From CBFDBF01 sp050293315 (lineage in GTDB: Bacteria; Pseudomonadota; Gammaproteobacteria; Chromatiales; Chromatiaceae), in the NCBI GenBank assembly GCA_050293315.1, contig JBNKMS010000012.1:1-64000 (forward strand): 64,000 bases of DNA, given 5' to 3'. Shown here piece by piece: positions 42,679 to 52,500 of the stretch (position 1 is its first letter; every line of letters begins with the position of its first letter). Both the position numbers and the translations under genes were made by a program. The notes under the pieces are model-generated. The model was not told the origin of the DNA and searched no databases. It saw nothing but the letters and a program-made list of their open reading frames with translations.

Positions 42679-45600
42679 ATGTCCAAAAACAACATGGTCA
42701 CCGTTGATGGTATCGATGCGGCGGCCCACGTTGCCCACAAGACCAACGAGGTGATTGCTATCTATCCAATCACCCCATCCTCCGGTATGGGTGAACTAAG
42801 TGATGAGTTCTCTTCCAAGGGCCGCGCCAATATCTGGGGTACTGTTCCGCAGGTGGTCGAGATGCAGCATGAGGGAGGGGCCGTTGCCGCCTGTCACGGT
42901 GCTGTCCAGACCGGCGCCCTGACCACCACCTTCACCTCTTCTCAGGGGCTGCTACTGATGATTCCCAGCATGTACAAGATCGCTGGTGAATTGACACCTT
43001 TTGTTATTCATGTGGCCGCGCGCGCCATTGCCGCCCAGGGCCTCTCGATCTTCGGCGATCACAGCGATGTCATGTCCACCCGCATGACCGGCTTTGCCAT
43101 GCTCTCCTCCTGTAATCCTCAGGAGGTAGCAGACACAGCCCTGATCGCCCAGGTTGCCACCCTAGAGTCGCGCGTGCCTTTTATTCACTTCTTCGACGGG
43201 TTCCGCACCTCCCACGAGGTCGCCAAAGCGGCCATGCCCAGCGACGAGGTGATGCACGCCCTGCTGCCGGACGACCATATCCGCGACTTCCGCGCCCGCG
43301 CCATGTCTCCAGACCGGCCGACCATCCGCGGCACCTCACAGAACCCTGATGTCTACTTCCAGGGCCGTGAGACCGTTAACAGCTATTACGAAAAAGTACC
43401 CGAAGTAGTGCAATCGGCCATGGACCGCTTCGCCGAACAGACCGGTCGTCAGTACAAGCTGTTTGAGTATATTGGTGCCGAAGATGCCGAGCGAGTGATT
43501 ATACTCATGGGCTCTGCCACCGATGCAGCAGAAGAGACGGTGGAGCACCTGGTGGCCCAGGGCGAAAAGATCGGTATGGTCCGCGTACGCCTATACCGCC
43601 CCTTCTCCCCAAGACATATGCTTGACGCCCTGCCGGCCTCCGTTCGCAAGATTGCGGTGCTGGATCGCTGCAAGGAGCCAGGTTCCGACGGTGAACCCTT
43701 ATATAAGGATATATCCACCGCTATCGCTGACTACGTAGTCACTGGTGGCGACAAATTCGGCGGCCTCCCACGGGTGGTTGGCGGCCGTTACGGCCTCTCC
43801 TCTAAGGAGTTCAACCCCGGCATGATCAAGGGGATCTTCGACGAGCTCAGCAAGGACGAGCCGAAGAACTCCTTTACCGTCGGCATCATCGACGATGTCA
43901 CCAACTCTAGTCTGGAGTGGGACAACGACTACCAGATCATCGACCATGAGAAGGTCACCCAGTGCGTCTTCTTCGGTCTCGGCGCCGACGGTACCGTCTC
44001 CGCCAACAAGAATTCGATCAAGATCATCGGCCAAGATGAGAACATCTACGGTCAGGGCTATTTCGTGTATGACTCCAAGAAGGCGGGGGCGGTTACCACC
44101 TCTCACCTGCGCTTCGGCCCCGAACCGATCAAGTCAATCTATCTAATAGGTGACGGCCAGGCCGATTTCGTGGCCTGTCATCAGCCGGTCTTTCTGGAGA
44201 CCCTGGATATGCTGGACAAGGCCCGCGAAGGCGGCGTCTTCCTGCTCAACTCTGATGCAGGGCCCGATCGCGTCTGGGACACCCTGCCGCACAAGATGCA
44301 ACAGCAGATGATCGACAAGAAGCTCGATTTCTATGTCATCGACGCCTACAAGGTAGCGGACGAGACCGGCATGGGACGACGTATCAATACCATTATGCAG
44401 ACCTGCTTCTTCGCCATCTCCGGCATCCTGCCGAAGGATGAGGCGATAACCAAGATTAAAGAGGCTGCAGAAAAGACCTACGGTAAAAAGGGTCCGGCCG
44501 TGGTGGAGAAGAACTTTAAGGCGATCGATGCCTCCGTGGCCGCCATGCATAAGGTGGAGATCCCCGCTGCGGCCTCTTCCACCTTTGAGGTACGCCCACC
44601 GGTTACCGAGGATGCACCGCAGTTCGTCAAAGAGGTCTGCGGCGAGATCATCGCAGGACGCGGCGACAACATCCCGGTCAGCCTGATCCCGGCTGATGGC
44701 ACCTGGCCGCTGGATAGCTCCTCCTACGAGAAACGCAACCTGGCCCGGTTTATCCCGGTCTGGGATGAAGAGCTCTGTATCTACTGCGGCAAATGTGTCT
44801 TTGTCTGCCCCCATGCCGCCATTCGCGCCAAGGTGTACCCGGCCGAGATGGCCAAGGATGCGCCCCCAACCTTCAAGTCCATTGCCATCAAAGGCAAGGA
44901 GTTTGGTGAGGGACAAAACATCACCTACCAGGTGGCACCGGAAGATTGTACCGGCTGTACCCTCTGCGCGGAGATCTGTCCGGCCCAGGATAAAGAGAAC
45001 CAGGAGCACAAGGCGCTGGATATGGTACCGCAGCCGCCGCTACGTGAGTCCGAACGCGAGAACTACAAGTTCTTCCTCTCTATTCCAGACTTCGACCGCA
45101 CCCAGATTCGCTGGGGCACCATGAAGACCGCCATGCTGGCGCAACCCCTGTTTGAGTCTTCAGGCGCCTGTGTTGGCTGTGGCGAGACACCTTATATACG
45201 TCTAGCCACCCAGCTGTTTGGTGACCGCATGATAATGGGTAACGCCACCGGCTGCTCCTCCATCTACGGTGGCAACCTGCCCACCACCCCCTACGCCTCC
45301 AATGCTGAGGGTCGTGGGCCAACCTGGAACAACTCCCTGTTCGAGGATGCCGCTGAATTCGCTCTTGGCTTCCGCGTCTCCGTGGACAGCCAGGCCGAGA
45401 TGGCCAAGGTACTGCTAAAGAAGATGGAGGGTGAGATCGGTTCCGACCTGGTGAATGCGATCATTGATGCCGACCAATCCTCCGAGCCTGGCATCTTCCA
45501 GCAACGGGAACGTATTGCCCAGGTCCGGGACAAGATCAAAGGGGTCAACTCCGAGGATGCACTTAATCTGGAGTCGGTGATCGACAATGTGGCCAGCAAA

Positions 45601-46260
45601 AGCGTCTGGGCCGTGGGCGGCGACGGCTGGGCCTATGACATCGGCTACGGCGGTCTCGATCATGTCCTCGCCTCTGGTCAAAACGTCAACATCCTAGTGT
45701 TGGATACCGAGGTCTACTCCAACACCGGTGGTCAGATGTCTAAGTCGACACCGATCGGGGCCGTAGCCAAGTTTGCCGCCGGCGGCAAACCCAGCAGGAA
45801 AAAAGAGCTGGGTATGTTTGCAATGGCCTATGGGGATGTCTATGTGGCCCAAGTGGCCTACGGCGCCAAGGATGTGCGCACCCTGCGGGCATTCCTCGAG
45901 GCCGAGGCATATGAAGGCGTCTCAATCATCATCGCCTACAGCCCCTGTATCGCGCACGGTATCGACCTGACTAATAACCTCAAGCAGCAGGAGCTGGCTG
46001 TAAACAGCGGCCACTTCCCGCTATATCGCTATGATCCGCGCCTGAAAGAGCAGGGCAAGAATCCGCTGCAACTTGACTCTAAAGAGCCCTCTGTCCCGAT
46101 CAAGGAGCTGATGCAGAGCGAGACCCGCTTCTCTATGCTCGCCCGCTCCCACCCGGAAGAGGCAGACATGCTGGCAGAGCTGGCGCAAGAGAACGTCAAT
46201 CAGCGCTACGAGTACTACCAAAAACTCGCCTCGCTCTCGTTTGAGAAAGAAGACGAGTAG
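42679..46260 (+). CDS. nifJ: Pyruvate:ferredoxin (flavodoxin) oxidoreductase, NifJ type
   Basis: A 1193-residue homodimer-type enzyme interconverting pyruvate plus CoA and acetyl-CoA, CO2 and reduced ferredoxin. The N-terminal pyrimidine/TPP domain begins MVTVDGIDAAAHVAHKTNEV with YPITPSSGMGELSDE. Two 4Fe-4S clusters are encoded by C700-IYC-GKC-VFVC710 and C757-TGC-TLC-AEIC767. The C-terminal TPP domain has GACVGCGETPY and GNATGCSSIYGGNLPTTPY, including the proximal-cluster cysteines. The ATG at 42679 has GGAGG and matches the family N-terminus; a longer frame from 42583 is rejected. A strong terminator follows. The flavin reductase Fpr is encoded about 1.9 kb downstream. Confidence 0.96.
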   Translation: MSKNNMVTVDGIDAAAHVAHKTNEVIAIYPITPSSGMGELSDEFSSKGRANIWGTVPQVVEMQHEGGAVAACHGAVQTGALTTTFTSSQGLLLMIPSMYKIAGELTPFVIHVAARAIAAQGLSIFGDHSDVMSTRMTGFAMLSSCNPQEVADTALIAQVATLESRVPFIHFFDGFRTSHEVAKAAMPSDEVMHALLPDDHIRDFRARAMSPDRPTIRGTSQNPDVYFQGRETVNSYYEKVPEVVQSAMDRFAEQTGRQYKLFEYIGAEDAERVIILMGSATDAAEETVEHLVAQGEKIGMVRVRLYRPFSPRHMLDALPASVRKIAVLDRCKEPGSDGEPLYKDISTAIADYVVTGGDKFGGLPRVVGGRYGLSSKEFNPGMIKGIFDELSKDEPKNSFTVGIIDDVTNSSLEWDNDYQIIDHEKVTQCVFFGLGADGTVSANKNSIKIIGQDENIYGQGYFVYDSKKAGAVTTSHLRFGPEPIKSIYLIGDGQADFVACHQPVFLETLDMLDKAREGGVFLLNSDAGPDRVWDTLPHKMQQQMIDKKLDFYVIDAYKVADETGMGRRINTIMQTCFFAISGILPKDEAITKIKEAAEKTYGKKGPAVVEKNFKAIDASVAAMHKVEIPAAASSTFEVRPPVTEDAPQFVKEVCGEIIAGRGDNIPVSLIPADGTWPLDSSSYEKRNLARFIPVWDEELCIYCGKCVFVCPHAAIRAKVYPAEMAKDAPPTFKSIAIKGKEFGEGQNITYQVAPEDCTGCTLCAEICPAQDKENQEHKALDMVPQPPLRESERENYKFFLSIPDFDRTQIRWGTMKTAMLAQPLFESSGACVGCGETPYIRLATQLFGDRMIMGNATGCSSIYGGNLPTTPYASNAEGRGPTWNNSLFEDAAEFALGFRVSVDSQAEMAKVLLKKMEGEIGSDLVNAIIDADQSSEPGIFQQRERIAQVRDKIKGVNSEDALNLESVIDNVASKSVWAVGGDGWAYDIGYGGLDHVLASGQNVNILVLDTEVYSNTGGQMSKSTPIGAVAKFAAGGKPSRKKELGMFAMAYGDVYVAQVAYGAKDVRTLRAFLEAEAYEGVSIIIAYSPCIAHGIDLTNNLKQQELAVNSGHFPLYRYDPRLKEQGKNPLQLDSKEPSVPIKELMQSETRFSMLARSHPEEADMLAELAQENVNQRYEYYQKLASLSFEKEDE

Positions 46261-46284
46261 GCAGAACCAGTTAGCAGTTATGAA

Positions 46285-46316
46285 AGGCGTCACCCGAAAT
46301 GGGTGGCGCCTTTTTC
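46285..46316 (+). terminator. Intrinsic terminator of nifJ
   Basis: An 11-bp stem (AGGCGTCACCC with GGGTGGCGCCT, one G-U pair) with a 5-nt loop is followed by TTTT, 25 bases after the nifJ stop. Confidence 0.9.
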
Positions 46317-46340
46317 TTTGTCTTAACAGCCCAGTAATCT

Positions 46341-46440
46341 GTTTCGTAGACTTTAACCTTCAGATGTAGGGCGCAATAACCAACGGGCATTGCGCCGTAT
46401 GGTTATGATGTCTTCTTCACATCCGGTAATTAGTTTCGCA
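46341..46440 (-). repeat. Dispersed repeat module A, inverted copy
   Basis: On the minus strand this copy closely matches 48028-48120 on the plus strand. It contains the inverted repeat GGCGCAAT/ATTGCGCC (46370-46377 with 46389-46396) and the flanking phrase ctacgaaac...attac. It adjoins module B and forms the outer left end of the island around the AbiC-like gene. Confidence 0.8.
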
Positions 46441-46780
46441 GCCTAAAACACCTGCGCTCTTACTTTCCATCTGCGATAGGCTGCAAGTCCCTTTCTTTTA
46501 TGCGCGTAAAAGAAAGGGACGAAAGAAAACCGCGCCCGAGTGTTACCCCCTACGGGTGCCCTGCGCTTCTCATCCCGTTCGGGGCTCTTCCGACGGGCAA
46601 TCCCTTGCCCACGGAAGAGGGCCGGCTTCCCTGCCGGCCCCTTTCCGGCCTTCTTCTCACGGGACTGCGATGCTCGGTGTAACACACGGGTCTTGGGGTG
46701 GCCCACCCAACACCTCGTCATGCCGCGACTTAATCGCGGCATCTAGGAGAATAGGCCTACCTAAACCAGATTTCCTTTGG
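46441..46780 (-). repeat. Dispersed repeat module B, copy 2, inverted
   Basis: The reverse complement of about 46471-46640 aligns with 1-140 and 47860-48010. The core is a 14-bp perfect inverted repeat (46487-46500 with 46507-46520; arm starts GTCCCTTTC). The GC-rich outer part (46600-46740) has further short palindromes such as GCCGGC. Reading frames here on both strands are repeat-derived and not called as genes. Confidence 0.8.
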
Positions 46781-46906
46781 TAACCTCACAACATACAGGA
46801 AATACCACCTTGGCAGGATGGGTTTTGGTTTTAACTCTAAACACTTGTTGCGTATTTCGACATATACGCGTGCAGGATAATTGTCAGTTAAGCGCGAGTA
46901 TTTAAT

Positions 46907-47776
46907 ATGGAAGAATCAGAAAATAAAGATGTTACTATAGCTGGATGGCTATCATCTAAGCTGCAAGCAATTCTAATTATTATTGCTTTGATTGCGATTT
47001 TGTCAGCTGTCGTAGCGGTATGGCAATATCTTTCTTATTTTCCTGGGGACATTGTTCCATCTCATCCGCGCTGGGGCCAGTTTGGGGACTTTTTTGGTGG
47101 CACCCTTAACCCTATTTTTGGTTTTTTTGGTCTTATTGCATTACTTTTAACTCTGGCCATTCAGAATAGAGAGCTGAAGATATCATCAAAAGCGCTAATT
47201 AATTCCGCACATGAATTAAACGAACAAAACAATTCTCTCAAAGTGCAAAATTATGAGCGCACATTTTTTGAGATGGTCAATTTAATTGGCAATATTGCGC
47301 AAGACCTGTACTTGGATGAAAACACATCAGGCAGAGACTGTTTTAGGATTCTCTATGACAGGCTGAAAGGTTCATACACCACCAGCCAGAGAAAGTCGCC
47401 CAATCAAAACAACGAATATATTCTCAATGCAGCATACGATGGATTCCTCCAGAAATACCAGCATAAGATAGGTCATTACTTTAATACGTTATACACTACA
47501 TTAAGATATGTCGAAGACTACGCCCCTAAAGATAAAAAGCTTTCATATATAGATATTGTAAGAGCCCAGATATCCAGCTATGAACTCTGTTTGCTGTTTT
47601 ATAACTCTCATCATGATGTTGGCAAGGGATTTAAACCGCTTATAGAAGAATATTCATTTTTTAAGAATATAGATACGAAGCACTTGCTGGAACCCGAACA
47701 TATTGACTTGTATGACGGCAAAGCATATAGAGGAGCACATAAAATAACTCATCCACCATCTCAGATTCTAAAATAA
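46907..47776 (+). CDS. Putative phage abortive infection protein (AbiC-like)
   Basis: A 289-residue membrane-anchored protein. Two N-terminal hydrophobic segments (AILIIIALIAILSAVVAVW at about 17-36, and GFFGLIALLLTLAIQ at about 70-86) flank WGQFGDFFGGTLNPIFGF, a hallmark of the putative AbiC family. The cytoplasmic part has YFNTLYTTLRYVE and YIDIVRAQISSYELCLLFYN, also typical. Such proteins are linked to phage exclusion; the mechanism is unknown. The gene is clearly more AT-rich than its surroundings, and the island is bounded by inverted copies of repeat modules A and B, both signs of acquisition. No clear ribosome binding site precedes the ATG. Confidence 0.75.
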   Translation: MEESENKDVTIAGWLSSKLQAILIIIALIAILSAVVAVWQYLSYFPGDIVPSHPRWGQFGDFFGGTLNPIFGFFGLIALLLTLAIQNRELKISSKALINSAHELNEQNNSLKVQNYERTFFEMVNLIGNIAQDLYLDENTSGRDCFRILYDRLKGSYTTSQRKSPNQNNEYILNAAYDGFLQKYQHKIGHYFNTLYTTLRYVEDYAPKDKKLSYIDIVRAQISSYELCLLFYNSHHDVGKGFKPLIEEYSFFKNIDTKHLLEPEHIDLYDGKAYRGAHKITHPPSQILK

Positions 47777-47834
47777 ACCACCCTTAAACCTCCTCCGACG
47801 CAGCCGAGTACCGCAACCGCAACAGGATCAGGCC

Positions 47835-48012
47835 CGTAGGGGCGCCGCATGGACGCGGCGCCTCCATCGCGGGCAAGGGATTGCCCGTCGATGGAGCCCC
47901 TGGGGCGGTGAGGAACGCAGGGCACCCGTAGGGCAAGTCGTGGAGTGTCTTTTTCTTTCGCCTATTTCTTTTGGACAGGCAAAAGAAATAGGCTCGTAGC
48001 CTTTGCTGGGAA
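47835..48012 (+). repeat. Dispersed repeat module B, copy 3
   Basis: Direct match to 1-140 and inverted match to the 46471-46640 copy. The core 13-bp inverted repeat (47960-47972 with 47981-47993) begins GCCTATTTC where the other copies have GTCCCTTTC, and the opposite arm carries the matching changes, so pairing is preserved. Confidence 0.8.
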
Positions 48013-48027
48013 AGCGAAAAAAGCACC

Positions 48028-48120
48028 GAAGGTTAAGGGCTACGAAACTAGTTCCCGGATATGAAAAAGACAATATAACCATGCGGCGCAATGCCCATTG
48101 GTTATTGCGCCCTACGTCCT
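48028..48120 (+). repeat. Dispersed repeat module A, direct copy
   Basis: Matches the reverse complement of 46341-46440 nearly throughout. Contains GGCGCAAT/ATTGCGCC (48085-48092 with 48104-48111). It is the outer right end of the repeat-bounded island; the fpr gene begins about 80 bases further on. Confidence 0.8.
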
Positions 48121-48202
48121 AATTACCGTAATTGCAACGTTAAACAACCGCCCCTCCCATGCTATCCTTCCCCCAGAACCCTTTTAACAAGGAGCACAGA
48201 AA

Positions 48203-49018
48203 ATGGGACGAGAACTAAATGCAATCGTAGCGGAGACCACCCGCATAACATCAGATGCGATTGTGCTGCAGGTCATCCCTGACGGCTGGGAGATGGAGGA
48301 GTACAGTGCCGGCCAGTTTGTGGTGCTCGGCCTGCCGATGAGCGCACCCCGGATCGAACTGTCCGATCCGGAGACTGAGGAGACAGAAGATCCAGACAAG
48401 ATCATAGTCCGCGCCTACTCTATCGCCTCCTCCTCCAGACAGCGGCACTACCTGGAGTTCTATATATCACTAGTCCGCTCCGGCGCCCTCACGCCCCGCC
48501 TGTTTGCCCTACAAAAGGGTGACCGGCTGCATCTGGGCACCCGTTTCAGCGGTATGTTTACCCTGGACGATATCCCGGCAACATCCAATCTGGTGATGTT
48601 GGCCACCGGTACCGGCATCGCCCCATATATAAGCATGATACGCACATCCATAGGGCCGACGTCTGAGCGCAAGGTTGCCATAATCCATGGCGCTCGCCAC
48701 TCCTGGGACCTGGGATATCGCTCTGAGCTCTCTACCCTTGATCTACTGTTGGACAACTTCCACTATGTCCCCACAATAACCAGCCCCGAAGATGAACTGA
48801 TCCCTTGGGGCGGTAAAACAGGCTACCTGCAGGACCTATGGCAACATGGAGTGGTGACAGAGGCATGGGGCAAGGCACCAACAAAGGATGATACCCATAT
48901 ATTTCTATGCGGAAATCCACAGATGATATCCGCAACTCTCCCTCTATTGGCGGCAGATGGATTTAGTGAACACAGCCGCAAACAGCCGGGCGAGGTCCAC
49001 CTGGAGAAGTTCTGGTAA
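48203..49018 (+). CDS. fpr: Ferredoxin--NADP(+) reductase
   Basis: A 271-residue FAD enzyme of the bacterial Fpr family. FAD-binding RAYSIASS near residue 72, NADP-binding LATGTGIAPYISMIR, and CGNPQMI are present, and the chain ends in an aromatic residue (LEKFW), as bacterial Fpr proteins do. It moves electrons between NADPH and ferredoxin or flavodoxin, which fits the NifJ enzyme encoded upstream: together they could link pyruvate metabolism to NADPH. AAGGAG lies before the ATG. The repeat-bounded AbiC-like island now separates the two genes. Confidence 0.92.
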   Translation: MGRELNAIVAETTRITSDAIVLQVIPDGWEMEEYSAGQFVVLGLPMSAPRIELSDPETEETEDPDKIIVRAYSIASSSRQRHYLEFYISLVRSGALTPRLFALQKGDRLHLGTRFSGMFTLDDIPATSNLVMLATGTGIAPYISMIRTSIGPTSERKVAIIHGARHSWDLGYRSELSTLDLLLDNFHYVPTITSPEDELIPWGGKTGYLQDLWQHGVVTEAWGKAPTKDDTHIFLCGNPQMISATLPLLAADGFSEHSRKQPGEVHLEKFW

Positions 49019-49067
49019 CAGTTTGGTACACAGTTAGGACAGAAGCGCCCTGCATCTGCGTTTATTG

Positions 49068-49541
49068 CTATCGATGGTCGAAGTTGAGATCGTGTCCCTG
49101 CTCTTCCATTGTTTGTACTAGAAATTCACCGAACAGCTGGTCTACGCCCAGCAGGTGATTCTGCAGCCAATCATTAAGGAACATCATCACATCAGTACGC
49201 GCAACGTGTCGACCTTCATGCAGTTGGTCGTAAAATGCGGTCATTCTATGTGAAAACTCTCGATGCTGGGCAATATGATCGCGCGCATTTTTTGGGTCGC
49301 CACCGGCGTAGTCATAGCGCTGCATCAGCCCCTCCTCGGTCTCGAAGTGCATAATAGCGTAGGCCAACATCTCTTTAATAATTTTACCCAGCAAGATATC
49401 GTCATCAGTACGAGACAGTTTGTCGTTTGCCAGCCACAGGGTATCCACAAGATAGCGATGTTGCTTGTCGATGGGGGCAATGCCGATGGCCATAGCATCA
49501 TCACTCCATTCAACCAGACGGAAAGGTTCTTTTACTGGCAT
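49068..49541 (-). CDS. Bacteriohemerythrin
   Basis: A 157-residue single-domain hemerythrin with a non-heme di-iron, O2-binding site. Ligand motifs are in order: IDKQHRYLVD, AIMHFETEEGLM, HIAQHREFSHRM and NHLLGVDQLF. Single-domain forms store, carry or sense oxygen in microaerophiles and methanotrophs. The ATG at 49541 lies inside the 3' end of the GGDEF-EAL gene (10-bp overlap), so it is probably translated from the same transcript; this suggests an O2-related input to c-di-GMP signalling, which is inference. Confidence 0.93.
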   Translation of the reverse strand: MPVKEPFRLVEWSDDAMAIGIAPIDKQHRYLVDTLWLANDKLSRTDDDILLGKIIKEMLAYAIMHFETEEGLMQRYDYAGGDPKNARDHIAQHREFSHRMTAFYDQLHEGRHVARTDVMMFLNDWLQNHLLGVDQLFGEFLVQTMEEQGHDLNFDHR

Positions 49542-52500
49542 ATCAATGCCCCTTTATCCAAAAAATCTGCATACCATTTCTGAAACTCATCCGCTGGCAT
49601 CGGGCGCCCCACGCCGTATCCCTGAACTATCGAACAGCCGAGGTCCATCAGATGCCGTGCCTGTTGCGGCGACTCAACGCCCTCGGCGACCACGCGTAGT
49701 CCAAACGCTTTACCCAGGCCTATTACGCCAGTGACGATCGCAGCATCGTCCGGATTATCCAGCATGTCGCGAACAAACGAGCGATCGATCTTCAACTCCT
49801 CAACACTCAGTCGACGCAGGTAGACCAACGAAGAGTAACCGGTGCCGAAATCATCCAGTGAGAAACCGATGCCCATTTTCAGACACTCATTGATTACATG
49901 CTCGATCGGCCCCAGCTCCTCCAGATCAGATGTCTCAACGATCTCCATCAGCAGGCGTCCCTTCGGTATCTGCGGCCAGTGCTGCGCAATCGCACTGCGC
50001 AGATCATCTATAAAAGCTGGATATTTGAGATGGTATGGGAATATATTAATGCTAATCGGTAGCGTAATCCCCTGATCGTCCCAGATCCTCGCCTGACGCA
50101 CCGCCTGTTCCATTACCCACTGGCCGATGCGAAACACCAGGCTATCATTTTTTATCAGAGGTAAAAACTCATTCGGGCCTATAATACTGAGGATGGGATC
50201 ATTCCAGCGCAACAAGGCCTCGGCACCGCTTACCGCCCCGGTCGCACAATTAACCTTTGGTTGGTAGTAGAGCTCAAACTGTCCAGTATCAAGGCCACGC
50301 TTTACCTTATCCAAAAATTCGATGTGTGATGAGATCTGTCGCTCCAGACGTGCGTCGAACATCTGATAACGGTTCTTGCCTAGCTGTTTTGCCGAGTACA
50401 TAGCATGGTCGGCATGACGCAACAGGCTGTCTGCGTCGACATTGTCATCAGGGAAGAGTGTTACACCGATACTGACTGAGACAGAAACCGGCACACCATC
50501 CAGCATCATCGGAGCTGATATCTCAGAGAGAATACGCTCCAGCGCGTGGTAACATTCAGACTCGCGTTCAATACCATTCCATAACAGCACGAATTCGTCT
50601 CCGCCTAGTCGGGCAACAGTATCATCACTACGAGACATCGCCTGCAGGCGCCGCGAGATCTCCACCAACATACAGTCTCCGCCCTTATGCCCAAACTGAT
50701 CATTTATCGGTTTAAAGCCATCAAGATCCAGATAGCAGACCGCCAGCTTCTTGCCAAGACGCCTGGCGCGGGCAATGGCCTGCTCCATCCGGTCGCTTAG
50801 TAGGCGCCGGTTGGGCACCGATGTAAGTATGTCGTAGTGTGCGATACGGTCTAAATCCGCCTCGTGCGCCTTGATCAGACTGATATCGGAGAAGGCTCCG
50901 ACGTAGTGCTGGAGTTGATCGTGCTCATCCCTGACGGCAACAATAGAGAGTTGTTCGATATACTCTTCGCCGGACTTGCGTCGGTTCACTATCTCGCCCT
51001 GCCATCTGCCTCTGGCATTGAGCGCCTGCCACATCGCGTCATAATCCTCCTGACTCTGGTGCTCTGCATTGAAGAAGTGGGGTTCTGTTCCAAGTACCTC
51101 AGCACGCGTATAGCCGGTAAGACTGGTAAATGCCGGATTGACATCGATAATCCGGTTATTAGCATCACTGATTAGAATTCCCTCCTGACTGCTAGCGAAC
51201 ACACTAGCAGCCAGCCGCATGCTCTCCTCTGACTGTTTGCGTTCAGTTACATCAACCAGCGAAACCAGCACCCTACCCAAGCTCTGCTCGTAGCCACGGC
51301 AGACAGAGATATATACATTCACTCTCAGGCATCTGCCGGCCTGGGTCTGCACTAACCCTTCTGTTAGGAACTCTCGCTGGCCTTTCGCCAAATCAACCAA
51401 TAGGCGACGAAAGCAATCGTAGGTTTCTTGCACAAAAACCTGTGGAAGCCCGCGTAAAACCTCCTCTTTATTCTTCGCCTCGTGCAACGCCACAGAGGCC
51501 TGGTTGACATTAACTATACGCACCAATCCGGCACACTCCCTTACCAGCTCAGGGTGCTCCTGCAAATATCTATCAATATCGCCTTTACACTCCTCTTGCA
51601 GCTCATCCAGGCGCGTCATAACAGCAGAGTAGTCCTCTTCTTGTATCGGCAGGGGTGAACTCTCAAATACAGAGCGGTAACTCTCCTCGCTCTCGCGCAG
51701 GTTGCGCATGATCAACAGGCTGTTGAGGCTCTCTGAGAGGCGATGACCGATCTCCTCCAACAGACGCGCCTCTTGGTCTGTCCAGATCCGATCATAAGAG
51801 CACTGGTGGATACCGAACTGCCAGGGTTTATCCACCCTTGGGTACAACGCCATAGCCATAAAAGAGCGGATACTAAACTGTTCCTGCAGAATGTCAGCAA
51901 CCTGATACTCGGTACCTGGACCTACACGTATGGGATGCTCGGAGCCAAGCAGCAACTCCATCGACCAGGCGACCACATCGTTCATGGGCATCTCCAGACC
52001 CAGTTCAAGCACGCCTGGATATTCCGGTCGAGTACGTTCCATAGGAGATGTCCATGTGGGCGCGTTCGGGTCACAGGGGTAGAGTAGATAGACCCGGTCA
52101 CAATTGAAGATATCGAGAATCGCATCCAGCGCCCTGTTTACTATCGTTTCAATATCGCCCTCTTCCTGTAACAGCAGATTGATGCGATCAATACTCTCTA
52201 AAAAATGCAGATGCTCTTTCCGCTCCTCCTCGGCCTGGATAGACCTAGTAATATCGTTACAGATTGAGGCGACCCCAATGGCCTCGCCCTCTTGGTTTAT
52301 CAAGGTTGTATTAAACCACTCGCAGATGATAATGCGGCCATCTTTGGTGACATTCTCATTTATGCTGTGCTGCCCTCCGGACTGATGCATCAGGTCATGG
52401 TAAATACCATCAACCAGGTCGTGGACCTCAGCAGGCAAGATCAAATCCTTTGCATGTCGGCCCAGGGCCTCCTCCCTGGTATAACCAAAAATCTTTTCGC

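Noticed and set aside
46443..46783. Several 60-99 codon reading frames on both strands
   Set aside because: They lie wholly in the dispersed hairpin repeat and recur as translations of that repeat rather than as genes.
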